A stretch of DNA of 64,000 nt from Hyphomonadaceae bacterium (GTDB lineage: Bacteria; Pseudomonadota; Alphaproteobacteria; Caulobacterales; Hyphomonadaceae). Below, piece by piece: positions 33,583-42,321 of the stretch (positions within the stretch are counted from its first letter, which is position 1; every line of letters starts with the position of its first letter). A program made the position numbers and the translations under genes. The DNA lies in contig JALHLU010000009.1 of assembly GCA_022844345.1 (NCBI GenBank), positions 62,001 to 126,000 on the forward strand, in the 5' to 3' direction. The notes under the pieces are model-generated. The model was not told where the DNA came from. It saw only the letters and a list, made by a program, of their open reading frames with translations, and ran no database searches.

Positions 33583-35049
33583 TTATTCCGCAGCCACAGG
33601 CGCGGGATTCACAGCGGCCGGCGGAACCGACCCGTGCTTCTTGCGCACGCTCTCAGCGATTGAAGGCGGCCGGGCCTTGGGCTTCTCGATGATGCCGAGC
33701 AGCGGCAGGAACACCAGGAAATACAGGAAGTAGTAGGCCCCGAGGATCTGGGACAGCCACAGCCACTTGAAGCCTTCCTCGGAGATCGAAATCGAGGCGC
33801 CGGACGACTCCGGCAGGCTGCGCATGAACTGCTGCGCGCCGTTCTCACCCTCGAAAGTGTCGAACCTCGGCGAGACCTGAGCCACCTGTTTCGTGTCCAC
33901 ATAGTTCACGACCAGCTTGTCCGGACCGAACTTGAAGACGAACTTGTCCGGATCGTTGGCGCCGCAGAAGCCGAGGCCGATGCTGGCGACCACGAACAGC
34001 ACGAACAGCTGCTTGGCGATCGGGCGGTAGCGCATGGAGCGCACCTTCGAGGTGTCGAGCCAGGGCACCACGAACAGGATGCCGATCGAGCCGAACATCG
34101 CGACGACGCCGAGCAGCTTGGCCTCGATCGGACCAATGTCGAACGTGATGGCGCGCAGGATCGCGTAGAACGGCAGCAGGTACCATTCGGGCACGATGTG
34201 CGCCGGGGTCTGCAGCGGGTTCGCCTCGACCGAGTTGTCGGCGTGGCCAAGCGCGTTCGGGGCGTAGAAGACGAAGAAGGCGAACAGGAGGAAGAAGACG
34301 ATGATCGCGAACCCATCCTTCACCGTGTAGTACGGGTGGAAGGGCAACGCGTCCTTCTTGACGTCCTTCACCGAGACGCCGGTCGGGTTGTTGTTGCCCG
34401 GCACGTGCAGCGCCCAGATGTGCAGCACGACGATGCCGGCGATGACGAACGGCAGCAGGTAGTGCAGCGAGAAGAAGCGGTTGAGTGTGGGGTCGCCGAT
34501 GGCCGGGCCGCCCATCAGATAGATCTTGATGGGCTCGCCGATGACCGGGATGGCGCCGATGAGGTTGGTGATAACGGCCGAACCGTGGAACGACATCTGC
34601 CCCCAGGGCAGCACATAGCCCATGAACGCCGTCGCCATCATCAACAGGTAGATCACGACCCCGAGGATCCAGATGACCTCGCGCGGGGACTTGTATGAGC
34701 CGTAATACAGACCGCGGAACATGTGGATGTAGACGGCAAGGAAGAACATCGAGGCGCCGTTGGCGTGGATGTTCCGGATCAGCCAGCCATAGTCGACGTC
34801 GCGCATGATACGCTCGACCGAGGCGAAGGCGTCGTCAGTGGACGCGACATAGTGCATGGCCAGCACGATGCCGGTGACGATCTGGATGACGAGGCATACG
34901 GCGAGGATGCCGCCAAAGGTCCACCAGTAGTTGAGGTTCTTCGGCGTCGGGAAGCTCATCAGATCGGCGCCGAAGCGCACGATCGGAAGACGCTGGTCCA
35001 GCCACTTGGTGAAGCCGGTTTTCGGTTCGTAGGTCGATGGTCCGCTCAT
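33583..35049 (-). CDS. petB: cytochrome b, bc1 complex
   Basis: 488 residues, eight main membrane helices. Haem-ligand regions are visible ([42 protein letters not shown]), with the Qo-site motif [12 protein letters not shown] and GNNNPTGV after the fourth helix region. It contains both haems b and both quinone sites and drives the proton-motive Q cycle. It is longer than the usual 400-440 residues because of an inserted loop near 370-400 ([15 protein letters not shown]) and a charged C-terminal tail. It sits between the Rieske gene (18 bases) and cytochrome c1 (11 bases). Confidence 0.96.
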   Translation of the reverse strand: MSGPSTYEPKTGFTKWLDQRLPIVRFGADLMSFPTPKNLNYWWTFGGILAVCLVIQIVTGIVLAMHYVASTDDAFASVERIMRDVDYGWLIRNIHANGASMFFLAVYIHMFRGLYYGSYKSPREVIWILGVVIYLLMMATAFMGYVLPWGQMSFHGSAVITNLIGAIPVIGEPIKIYLMGGPAIGDPTLNRFFSLHYLLPFVIAGIVVLHIWALHVPGNNNPTGVSVKDVKKDALPFHPYYTVKDGFAIIVFFLLFAFFVFYAPNALGHADNSVEANPLQTPAHIVPEWYLLPFYAILRAITFDIGPIEAKLLGVVAMFGSIGILFVVPWLDTSKVRSMRYRPIAKQLFVLFVVASIGLGFCGANDPDKFVFKFGPDKLVVNYVDTKQVAQVSPRFDTFEGENGAQQFMRSLPESSGASISISEEGFKWLWLSQILGAYYFLYFLVFLPLLGIIEKPKARPPSIAESVRKKHGSVPPAAVNPAPVAAE

Positions 35050-35067
35050 GAGCCTTGTTCCCCGGCC

Positions 35068-35649
35068 TTACAGCGAAATCTTGATCGTGGTGGCGGACGC
35101 GTACTCGTATTTCGGAACCGCCAGGTTCTTCGGCGCCGGACCTTTGCGGATCCTGCCGGAGGTATCGTAGTGCGACCCGTGACACGGGCAGTACCAGCCG
35201 CCGAATTCGCCGACCGAGCCCTGCGCAGGGCCCACTGGCACGCAACCCAGATGGGTGCACAGGCCAGAGGTAACGAGGATTTTGGGGTTGTACGTGCCGT
35301 CCGGCAACTTCACGAGGCGGGACTCATCGCTCGCCGGATCGCGCATCGGTACGTTATCGTCGGCCACGGCCTTGGCCATCTCGGCTGCGGTGCGGTGGCG
35401 GACGAAGAAGGGCATGCCGCCGATCAGGACGCGGATTTCGCTGCCCTCGGCGACCTTGCTGACATCCACCTCAGCGCTAGATGCGGCCTTCGTGTCCGCG
35501 GCTGGACCGAGCTGTTGCACAAACGGCCATGCGACCGCGGCAACGCCGCCGGCCGCAACCGAGGCTGCGGCAATATGAATGAAATCGCGGCGCGTTTCTC
35601 CGGCCGGTGCTGCGTTGGCCGTTGCGGCTTTGGAACCGTGTTCCGACAC
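35068..35649 (-). CDS. petA: ubiquinol-cytochrome c reductase Rieske iron-sulfur subunit
   Basis: 193 residues. The N-terminus carries a Tat-type motif (ETRRDFIHI) before one membrane segment (about 24-44), as usual for Rieske proteins. Cluster ligands: Cys131 and His133 (CTHLGC), Cys154 and His157 (CPCHGSHYD), with Cys136 and Cys156 forming the stabilising disulfide. First gene of the operon petA-petB-petC; divergent from trmL across about 95 bases that should contain the operon promoter, though I could not identify it with confidence. Confidence 0.96.
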   Translation of the reverse strand: MSEHGSKAATANAAPAGETRRDFIHIAAASVAAGGVAAVAWPFVQQLGPAADTKAASSAEVDVSKVAEGSEIRVLIGGMPFFVRHRTAAEMAKAVADDNVPMRDPASDESRLVKLPDGTYNPKILVTSGLCTHLGCVPVGPAQGSVGEFGGWYCPCHGSHYDTSGRIRKGPAPKNLAVPKYEYASATTIKISL

Positions 35650-35743
35650 ACGAGTCTCCCATGCTATCCGGAGCTTTGGACGCCTTATCGCCGCAGGAGG
35701 GCTTACCCCCTAGGTGGCGTGGTGTCGCAAGATTGCCCCAGTT

Positions 35744-36229
35744 GTGACGGACCCGTCTAAAGTGCGACTCGCCCTCTTTCAACCAGACATCCCCCAGAAT
35801 CTTGGGGCAAATATACGTCTGGCGGCGTGCCTTGGCGTCGCACTCGACATCATCGAGCCTTGTGGCTTTCCGCTGACCGACCGCGCGCTGCGCAGAACGG
35901 CGATGGACTATGATGAAAACGTGCGAATTACGCGACATTCCGGCTGGGCAGCCTTCCGTGAGGCGCCGGAGATAGCTGGACGCCGGATCATCCTGATGAC
36001 GACGCGCGGCGGCGAAATGCTCGACCGATTTCGGTTCAAAGCGAATGATTGCATTCTGATGGGACGGGAATCAGCCGGAGCGCCGGAAGATATTCACAAG
36101 GCGGCCGACGCCGAAGTCCGGATTCCGCTGGCGGAAGGCGTGCGCTCGCTGAACGTCGCCATGGCGGCCGGCCTCGCACTCTGGGAAGGGCTGCGCCAGA
36201 CGGGTCAACTGCCGGGGTCTAACGCCTAG
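35744..36229 (+). CDS. trmL: tRNA (cytidine(34)-2'-O)-methyltransferase TrmL
   Basis: 161 residues from a GTG that gives MTDPSKVRLALFQPDIPQN; family proteins start just before RLALxQPDIPQN. A GTG ten codons earlier is possible. SPOUT-fold landmarks: PDIPQNLGANIRLAACLG, the EPCGFPL segment, MGRESAGAPEDIH and the knotted C-terminal RIPLAEGVRSLNVAMAAGLAL. TrmL methylates the wobble ribose of tRNA-Leu isoacceptors. The 3' end overlaps the convergent lipoprotein gene by four bases. Confidence 0.93.
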   Translation: MTDPSKVRLALFQPDIPQNLGANIRLAACLGVALDIIEPCGFPLTDRALRRTAMDYDENVRITRHSGWAAFREAPEIAGRRIILMTTRGGEMLDRFRFKANDCILMGRESAGAPEDIHKAADAEVRIPLAEGVRSLNVAMAAGLALWEGLRQTGQLPGSNA

Positions 36230-36537
36230 GAAGCGGAGACTCCGCATTCGGCCATGATCGCGGGCACATCTACCACAAGCTGCAGGCGCAGAGCGGGATC
36301 GAGCGACCTCGCCTTCTCGGAAGCGCCGCGGGACTGCCCCTTCGCCCCCAGCACCACCAAGTCCAGCACCGCCGGATCGAGGCGTTCAGCCGATTCCCGG
36401 GCGAGACAGGAGCAGACCTCTGCCCCCTCGCCATTCGCAAGACAGGATTCCTCGATTGTCCGGCGGTTGGCCTCGACAGCGTCGCAGCCTCCAAGGAGGC
36501 CGATGAACCCAAGGGTGGATGCCAACACGCGCCGCAT
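36226..36537 (-). CDS. small cysteine-containing lipoprotein
   Basis: 103 residues. Signal peptide with lipobox LLGGC (Cys18). The mature part has ESCLANGEGAEVCSCLARES, a CxC motif eight residues after a first cysteine, and a last cysteine near the C-terminus (AECGVSAS). The spacing closely follows that of the neighbouring 112-residue lipoprotein, so they look like diverged tandem paralogs with a small disulfide-stabilised helical domain. No function recognised. Its 3' end overlaps trmL by four bases on the opposite strand. Confidence 0.65.
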   Translation of the reverse strand: MRRVLASTLGFIGLLGGCDAVEANRRTIEESCLANGEGAEVCSCLARESAERLDPAVLDLVVLGAKGQSRGASEKARSLDPALRLQLVVDVPAIMAECGVSAS

Positions 36538-36589
36538 GGCGAGCCCAATTACCTGTCCCGTTAGACCCGCGCCCGTTCCGGCGAACGGA

Positions 36590-36928
36590 TCAGCTTGGCT
36601 TCACGCACTCCTGCATCGCCTTGCCGACGCTGGAAAGCCCTTCGAAGAAATCACGGCGCGATACATTGGCCATCAGTTCGTCTGCGCCGTCATTGTTGCC
36701 TTCCTGCGACAGGACATAGGCCTGGATAACATCTTCGCTGAAAGCGCCCGAGGCGCGCAGGTCATCCAGCGTCACGCCCTGGCAATCGCACAGGGCAGGA
36801 TCGCCGCCTTCATCCACACAGGCCTTTGTCAGGCGGCTGGCTTCGGGGCTGGGAGCGGGCCTGGTCTCTCCAGCGCAGGCGCCGGCCAGAAGCGCGGCTG
36901 CAAGCGCGCAAGTCTTCAAGCGGATCAT
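36590..36928 (-). CDS. small cysteine-containing lipoprotein (paralog)
   Basis: 112 residues with lipobox LAGAC (Cys18). The mature domain has KACVDEGGDPALCDCQGVTL and ends MQECVKPS, the same C-x(n)-CxC-x(n)-C pattern as the gene 52 bases downstream. The helical region between (FSEDVIQAYVLSQ) is acidic. Possibly exported to the periplasmic face of a membrane. Family not recognised. Confidence 0.65.
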   Translation of the reverse strand: MIRLKTCALAAALLAGACAGETRPAPSPEASRLTKACVDEGGDPALCDCQGVTLDDLRASGAFSEDVIQAYVLSQEGNNDGADELMANVSRRDFFEGLSSVGKAMQECVKPS

Positions 36929-37032
36929 GTGAGCCCTTCCAGTGCCTGCCGTACCCCTGAACCCACCCTATGCCGCGCCGCGCCTGACCGCCAAGGCGGG
37001 GACTGCAGGATTGCGGGCATTTGAGGATTGGC

Positions 37033-37902
37033 TCAGTTCAGGGCCAGGGGTTTTACGAGTTCAGCCTCCTGGGCGCAGGCTGCAGCGTCCGGCACGGCGC
37101 CCGATGCCCGGGCAGCCTCCATCTCCTTGCGGGCGGCGGACATCGCAGCGATGAACTCCGGCGAGCCCTGCAGCGCAGCGAACACGCCGGCGGCGTTGGT
37201 TCGTGCAGCCTCGATCGCACTCATGTTGTGGAGGCCGCAGACAACCCGGCTTTCGCCATAGGCGCGGCCGCGGGCAAGGATCGAGCTGGCGTGGTCTGGC
37301 GCAAGCTGCGCGATGACGAGCCCAGCCATCCAGCCGAGCGAGCCATGGCCCGACGGATAATCAAAGCTGGCGTCGAGGCCGGGGGAGCGATCGATGCAGA
37401 TGTTGCCTTCATTGTGCAGGAAGGGGCGCGTACGGCGGTAAAGCTGTTTGGCGCTTTCGGCGGCCATGCCGGCGTCGACAGTCGTGCGGCCGAGGATTGT
37501 CGCGAGGGCGGGCGAGTTTTCAGGCGTCAGGCTTACGCCCGCGGCGCAGGAAAAAGCGCTGAGTAGGTAGGCGGGGCGATAGCTGTCGTCGGCCTGGGCG
37601 AGTTTCCAGCGGTCGCCGCCTTCGAGCGCGCGCGTCTTCCGGAAAATCTCCCAGTCCAGCGAGTTGCGGGCCTCGCCCTCTTTCGGGGCAGCCGGGATGG
37701 TCGCGACCGCGTCGGGCAGCATCGCGCGAGTGAGAAAACCGAGGGGACGCCCGCCAGCCGGGCCGGCGCCGGCCATCGAAGCAGGCGCGGCAGTCGGGGC
37801 CGGGGCCTGGGACGCAGGGGCAACAGCGCCCGCGCAAGCGACGAGGACGGCAAGTCCAACCGCCATAACCGCATAAGTTCCAGCTTCGGCCTTTGGCTTC
37901 AT
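37033..37902 (-). CDS. PAP2-type acid phosphatase lipoprotein with incomplete active site
   Basis: 289 residues from MKPKAEAGTYAVMAVGLAVL; the 50-residue in-frame upstream extension overlaps the divergent hydrolase gene and is rejected. Lipobox LVAC (Cys23), then a proline/alanine linker and a class A nonspecific acid phosphatase domain. Motif 1 is K152-x6-R159-P160, motif 2 PSGH (183-186), motif 3 S218-R219-x5-H225. The Asp that normally lies four residues after that His (HxxxD) is replaced by Ala229. Class A enzymes hydrolyse phosphomonoesters in the periplasm; activity here may be reduced or altered. Confidence 0.82.
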   Translation of the reverse strand: MKPKAEAGTYAVMAVGLAVLVACAGAVAPASQAPAPTAAPASMAGAGPAGGRPLGFLTRAMLPDAVATIPAAPKEGEARNSLDWEIFRKTRALEGGDRWKLAQADDSYRPAYLLSAFSCAAGVSLTPENSPALATILGRTTVDAGMAAESAKQLYRRTRPFLHNEGNICIDRSPGLDASFDYPSGHGSLGWMAGLVIAQLAPDHASSILARGRAYGESRVVCGLHNMSAIEAARTNAAGVFAALQGSPEFIAAMSAARKEMEAARASGAVPDAAACAQEAELVKPLALN

Positions 37903-38024
37903 GGCGGCCCCTTCCCTGCCGGGGTAGTAACTAGTCCCTGAACGCATCAGCCCGCAAGCAGGATTGCGACGATTGCGTGACAGTTGAGGTTCATGCCGAG
38001 ACTGAAGGCTTTGGGGAGAATCCG

Positions 38025-38756
38025 ATGATCGAACACCAGACAGACATCGCAACGGCGGACGGGGCCTGTTCCACCTTCATCGTTCATCCGGACCGCGGAG
38101 GCCCGTTTCCGGTGATCCTCTTCCTGATGGACGCACCGGCTATCCGCGAGGAGTTGCGCGACATGGCCCGGCGGTTCGCCACGTCGGGGTATTACGTGAT
38201 GCTGCCCAATCTCTATTACCGCGAAGGCGTGATGGAGATTGGAGCAATCGAATACGAGGCGGACAGCCCGTGGCGGAAGAAGATGGCCGACCTGATGGCG
38301 ACGCTGAGCATTCCGATGGTGCTGTCAGATGTGGATGCGATGCTGGGCTTTGCCGATACGGACGATGCAGCCAACGCCAGGTCAGTCGGCACGATTGGCT
38401 ATTGCATGAGCGGTCGCTTTGCCGTGTGCGCGAGCGGCAGCCGGCCGGACCGGGTGAAGGCCACGGCCTCGATCTATGGCGTGCGGCTGGTTACGGATGA
38501 GGAGACCAGCCCGCATCTTGTCGCCAAGCGATCACCGGCCGAGTTCTATTTCGCCTGCGCCGAGCGCGACCACTGGGCGCCGCAGGAGATGGTGGACCAG
38601 CTGAAGCGCGACCTTGCTGGCGCGCATGGCGAGGTGGAGCAGTATCCCGGCACGGATCACGGTTTCGGTTTTCCGGAGCGGCGCGCCTATCACAAGCGCG
38701 GCGCCGAACAGCATTGGCAGCGCGTGCTGGCGTTGTTTGGGCGGAACTTGAAGTAG
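38025..38756 (+). CDS. dienelactone hydrolase family protein
   Basis: 243 residues from MIEHQTDIATADGACSTFIV with GGGGAG upstream; a start 16 codons earlier is less likely. Alpha/beta-hydrolase with the family cysteine nucleophile Cys127 in GYCMSGR, the acid in FACAERDHW and the His in GTDHGFGFP. RREG-type substrate residues are not conserved enough to name a substrate. Dienelactone hydrolases act on cyclic lactones in aromatic degradation, but many family members act on other esters. Confidence 0.88.
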   Translation: MIEHQTDIATADGACSTFIVHPDRGGPFPVILFLMDAPAIREELRDMARRFATSGYYVMLPNLYYREGVMEIGAIEYEADSPWRKKMADLMATLSIPMVLSDVDAMLGFADTDDAANARSVGTIGYCMSGRFAVCASGSRPDRVKATASIYGVRLVTDEETSPHLVAKRSPAEFYFACAERDHWAPQEMVDQLKRDLAGAHGEVEQYPGTDHGFGFPERRAYHKRGAEQHWQRVLALFGRNLK

Positions 38757-38766
38757 CGACGAGCCT

Positions 38767-39132
38767 TCAATACTCGAACAGCTTCGCATCCCGCTCGGCG
38801 CGTTTCTTCGCGGCCTCGATGATTTGTGCGGCGAGCGCCTTCTTCGCGCCCTTGCCTTTCAGTGTGTTGGCCGGATCGAGGTGGTGCTGAGTCACGAGGG
38901 CGCGCAGCTCCTTCGCGTCGAACTTCGCAAGGCGCGCTTCGAAGCCGGCGGGGTCTTTCTTGTATTCGACCAGCGGGTGGAAGCCTTCGATGCTGCGCTC
39001 GGCCATGCGCTTCTCGGCGAGTTCCTGGCCGATTTTTGCGAGTTGGTCTTCCAGCTTCTTCGCGAAGACAGGATTGGCCACGGCTTCGTCGGTGACCACC
39101 TTGAACATGCTCGACAGGGCGCGGTCGATCAT
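38767..39132 (-). CDS. small helical protein linked to ParA
   Basis: 121 residues, no signal peptide or membrane segment. Almost entirely helical and charged: DRALSSMFKVVTDEAVANPV, GQELAEKRMAERS, a central FHPLVEYKKDPAGFEARLAK, then a lysine-rich C-terminus. The gene starts 13 bases downstream of the parA-like gene on the same strand, so the two are almost certainly cotranscribed. It may be the partner or cargo adaptor of the ParA ATPase, but I do not recognise the family. Confidence 0.7.
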   Translation of the reverse strand: MIDRALSSMFKVVTDEAVANPVFAKKLEDQLAKIGQELAEKRMAERSIEGFHPLVEYKKDPAGFEARLAKFDAKELRALVTQHHLDPANTLKGKGAKKALAAQIIEAAKKRAERDAKLFEY

Positions 39133-39145
39133 CGTCGCTTGTCCC

Positions 39146-40000
39146 TCAGATGAGGCCGGCGCGTTCGCGGAACTCGGCCGCGAACTGGCGGATCAGCGGG
39201 GCCGCCTCGCCATATTTCTGTTCCAGCGTGCGTTTGGTGTCGGACCATTCGGCTGCGCGGGCGATCTGTTCGGCCTGCGGGATCCGCGTGTCAAACACAT
39301 GGAACTGTTCCTTCAGCATGGCGGCCTCGCTCTGGTGCAGGCTGTTGTGCTGTTCGTACTTGGTGATCAACGTCCATATGCGGTCGTCGGTAAAGCGCCG
39401 CTGTTCCATCGAGCGCAGGGCCCGCTTGCGGAAGGCGAAGATGCCCAGGCGCGAGACATAATCCGGGATGGTGGGGATGACGATGAATTCGGACAGCTCG
39501 ATCGCAGCCTCGGCGAACATGGAAATGCCGGGCGGGCAGTCGAACAGGACGAGGTCATAGCTGTCCGACACGTTGTCGATGGCCGAGTGCGTGAGGCGCG
39601 AAAAGCGCGTGTTGAGCTGGCGGATGTCGAAGCCCTGGCTGACCCATTTCTCCAGCGCGTGGCGTTCGATATAGCGGAACTCGGGCGTCGAGATCAGGAG
39701 GTCGAGCGGGATGTCGCCCGAGATGTCGCTGACGCGGTTGGCAATGAAGTCGCGGAAGAAGCGCGGCTCGCCGCCGTAAACGTACTGGTTGAAATAGTCG
39801 TCGATCGTGCGGTTCGACTGGCGCAGCTCGATCCAGCGATCCTGCCCGGCCAGCATCATCGAGACGTTGGACTGCGGATCGAGATCAATGACGAGGACGC
39901 GCATGCCTTCGGACGCAAGCGCTTCGGCGAGGCTGGCCACCGTGGTGGACTTGCCGACGCCGCCCTTCATGTTCACGACGGAAACGGTACGCGGCGACAC
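39146..40000 (-). CDS. ParA family ATPase (orphan)
   Basis: 284 residues, without the N-terminal helix-turn-helix of plasmid ParA. Deviant Walker A KGGVGKSTT with the signature lysine, A' motif VLVIDLDPQSNVSMML and Walker B LVLFDCPPG. ParA proteins form ATP-dependent dimers on DNA or membranes and move cargo. No parB or parS is next to it; instead there is a small helical protein (121 aa) downstream and a single-pass membrane protein (40101-40400) upstream, so it is likely an orphan positioning ATPase rather than the chromosomal segregation ParA. Confidence 0.88.
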   Translation of the reverse strand: MSPRTVSVVNMKGGVGKSTTVASLAEALASEGMRVLVIDLDPQSNVSMMLAGQDRWIELRQSNRTIDDYFNQYVYGGEPRFFRDFIANRVSDISGDIPLDLLISTPEFRYIERHALEKWVSQGFDIRQLNTRFSRLTHSAIDNVSDSYDLVLFDCPPGISMFAEAAIELSEFIVIPTIPDYVSRLGIFAFRKRALRSMEQRRFTDDRIWTLITKYEQHNSLHQSEAAMLKEQFHVFDTRIPQAEQIARAAEWSDTKRTLEQKYGEAAPLIRQFAAEFRERAGLI

Positions 40001-40100
40001 AGGCCCTGCTCCCGCCTATTCAATCAATGGATGCTGAAAACAGGCGTCGTCCGGTTCGCACGCCGCGTCAAGCTGCGGTTTTCAGGCAGCGGCCGTGGGC

Positions 40101-40400
40101 CTATTGCGCGGGCTTTTCGCGCATCGACGGCGGCGGGAGGAAGGGATTCGTGCCGGGTTCGATATAGATGACCTCGCCCGGGTTCGCGATGATCTCGGCG
40201 ATCTTTGCTTCCCTGGCAGCGGCCGCGGCCACGGCATCGTCCACCCGCGAACTCTGCGATTCCTTCGGCAAGAGCATGATGCCGATCGACACGACGATCC
40301 CAATGCCGACAAGGGCGTATGTGGCGTATTGCCACCGGAAATCCGGCGGGCGCCACCATTTGGCTGCCTCATGGGCGCGGTTGAAGGGCTGGATTTCCAT
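40101..40400 (-). CDS. small single-pass membrane protein
   Basis: 99 residues. An aromatic N-terminus (AAKWWRPPDFRWQYATYALV) leads into one membrane segment (about 24-44, YALVGIGIVVSIGIMLL), then a charged helix and a proline-rich tail ending in PFLPPPSMREKPAQ. No signal cleavage site or lipobox. Lies between glutathione reductase and parA on the same strand. Function unknown. Confidence 0.6.
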   Translation of the reverse strand: MEIQPFNRAHEAAKWWRPPDFRWQYATYALVGIGIVVSIGIMLLPKESQSSRVDDAVAAAAAREAKIAEIIANPGEVIYIEPGTNPFLPPPSMREKPAQ

Positions 40401-40410
40401 GGAAGCTATC

Positions 40411-41790
40411 CTACACCGGCTTCAGCTCGGGCGGAACATACTTATCCCGTAGCGTGACAAGTTCTTCCGCAATCGAGGGATGCAGGGCGCAGGTGCGGTC
40501 GAAATCGGCCTTTGTCGCCCCCATTTTCACGGCAATCGCGACCGCCTGGATGATTTCGGGGGCGTCCGGGCCGACAATGTGGACGCCGACAACCCGGTCA
40601 TTCTCGGCACGGACGACGATCTTCATCAGCACGCGTTCCTCGTCGCCCGTCAGCATGTCCTTCATTGGGCGGAACTTCGTCTTGTAGATATCGACCACGC
40701 CAAACGCCTTGCGGGCGTCGGCCTCGGACATGCCCACGACGCCGGCGGGCGGCTGGGCAAAGACGGCATGGGGAATGTCGGCGTGATCGAAGACGGTCGG
40801 CCGGTTCATGAACTCGGTCTGGGCGAAGGCCTGCCCCTCGCGGATCGCAACCGGCGTCAGGTTCACGCGGTCGGTCACGTCGCCCACGGCAAAGATGTGG
40901 GGGATGTTGGTGCGCGAATATTCGTCGACGATGACGGCGCCCTTGTCGTTCAGTTTCACGCCGGCCTTGTCGAGACCGAGGCCGCCCGTGTTGGGATCGC
41001 GGCCGATTGCGTAGAGCACAGTGTCGGCGGTCAAGCTCTCGCCATTGGACAGCTGCATCGCAAGCTTGCCGGCTTCCTTGCGGATGGTGGTGGGCGTGGC
41101 GTGGGTCACCACTTTCACGCCCTTGCGCTTGAGCTCGTCGTGGATGTGTGTGCGCACGTCTTCATCGAAGCCGCGCAGGACCGTATCGCCGCGATAGACG
41201 AGGCACACACGCGCGCCGAGGCCGCTCATGATGCCGGCGAACTCGACCGCAATATAGCCGCCGCCGATGATGACGATGTGCTCGGGCAGGCTTTCGAGAT
41301 GGAACATCTCATTGGATGTGATCGCCAGTTCTATGCCTTCGACATCATCCGGCATGGAGGGACGGCCGCCGACAGCGATGAGGATTTTCCCGGCTGTCAC
41401 GGTGCGGCCGGACTTCACCAGCTTCAGCGTGTGCGCATCGACGAACTCGGCGCGATCGTCGATCAGCTCGGCGCCGGCATTTCGGAGGTTGCGTGCGTAG
41501 ATGCCTGACAGGCGATCGACCTCACGATTCATCTTGTCCATGAACAGGTTGTGGTCGTAGGCGGCATTCTCCACGCTCCAGCCATAGCCCTTCATGTGAT
41601 GCAAGGTGCGGCCGAACTCGCTGGCGTAGACCATGTATTTCTTCGGGACGCAGCCGCGCACGACGCATGTGCCGCCAGCCCGGTATTCCTCGGCCACGGC
41701 GACCTTTGCGCCGGTCATTGCAGCAAGCCGCGCGGCGCGAACGCCGCCGGAACCCGCGCCAATCACGAAGAGATCGTAGTCAAACGCCAT
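40411..41790 (-). CDS. gor: glutathione-disulfide reductase
   Basis: 459 residues, full length for class I FAD disulfide reductases. FAD-binding DYDLFVIGAGSGGVRAAR, redox-active disulfide GGTCVVRGCVPKK, NAD(P)H-binding IIGGGYIAVEFAG, second FAD site IFAVGDVTDRVNLTPVA and the C-terminal dimer-interface catalytic His in ALHPSIAEE. Reduces glutathione disulfide with NADPH, keeping glutathione available for the two GST enzymes in this window. Followed after ten bases by the small membrane protein gene. Confidence 0.95.
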   Translation of the reverse strand: MAFDYDLFVIGAGSGGVRAARLAAMTGAKVAVAEEYRAGGTCVVRGCVPKKYMVYASEFGRTLHHMKGYGWSVENAAYDHNLFMDKMNREVDRLSGIYARNLRNAGAELIDDRAEFVDAHTLKLVKSGRTVTAGKILIAVGGRPSMPDDVEGIELAITSNEMFHLESLPEHIVIIGGGYIAVEFAGIMSGLGARVCLVYRGDTVLRGFDEDVRTHIHDELKRKGVKVVTHATPTTIRKEAGKLAMQLSNGESLTADTVLYAIGRDPNTGGLGLDKAGVKLNDKGAVIVDEYSRTNIPHIFAVGDVTDRVNLTPVAIREGQAFAQTEFMNRPTVFDHADIPHAVFAQPPAGVVGMSEADARKAFGVVDIYKTKFRPMKDMLTGDEERVLMKIVVRAENDRVVGVHIVGPDAPEIIQAVAIAVKMGATKADFDRTCALHPSIAEELVTLRDKYVPPELKPV

Positions 41791-41874
41791 GTGCGGCCCC
41801 GGTTTGCGAGGCCCCTATGTAAGCGCGCGAAAGCGGCCGCGATAGAGCAGTAGAAAGTGACAGCGCTTGCAGAT

Positions 41875-42240
41875 CTACTTCACCGCAAGTGGCCAGACCG
41901 GGCTGACGCCGGTTGCGGCGCCCCCGGCGGCGTCGCGGGCGAAGGTGTAGAGCGGCTTGCCCTTGTAGGCCCACTGCTTTGAGCCATCGTCGCGGGTGAT
42001 GACGGTCCAGTCGCCATCATCCTTGGCGTCAGCGGCGGCTGCGAGCGGCGGCCACGCGACGGCGCAGCCGGCATTGCAGGAAGACTTGGCCGGCGTGGTG
42101 TCGCGGGCGAATGTGTAGAGGGGCTTGTTGTCCGGCGCGACGAAGGCGCCGTCCTTCTCGGTCACGCCCGGGGGCGAGGCCCAGGCGGCGCCGCCCATGG
42201 CAAGAAGACCAATTGCGATAAGTCCGGCGGCAAGGCGCAT
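41875..42240 (-). CDS. COG4315-type secreted repeat protein
   Basis: 121 residues with a signal peptide ending near AAWASPPG. The body contains two copies of a short unit, each with KPLYTFARD preceded by aromatic/acidic residues (GAFVAPDNKPLYTF and QWAYKGKPLYTF), and a CNAGCAVAWPPL segment with two cysteines. This is the Lipoprotein_15/COG4315 pattern, a small secreted family of unknown role. It lacks a lipobox despite the family name. Confidence 0.8.
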   Translation of the reverse strand: MRLAAGLIAIGLLAMGGAAWASPPGVTEKDGAFVAPDNKPLYTFARDTTPAKSSCNAGCAVAWPPLAAAADAKDDGDWTVITRDDGSKQWAYKGKPLYTFARDAAGGAATGVSPVWPLAVK

Positions 42241-42321
42241 GACATCTCTCCCGATCAGGCATTGTAGCCTGTGCCAGAAGCTAGCACGGCAAAGCCCCGA
42301 GGCAACGCGCGGGATGCAGCC

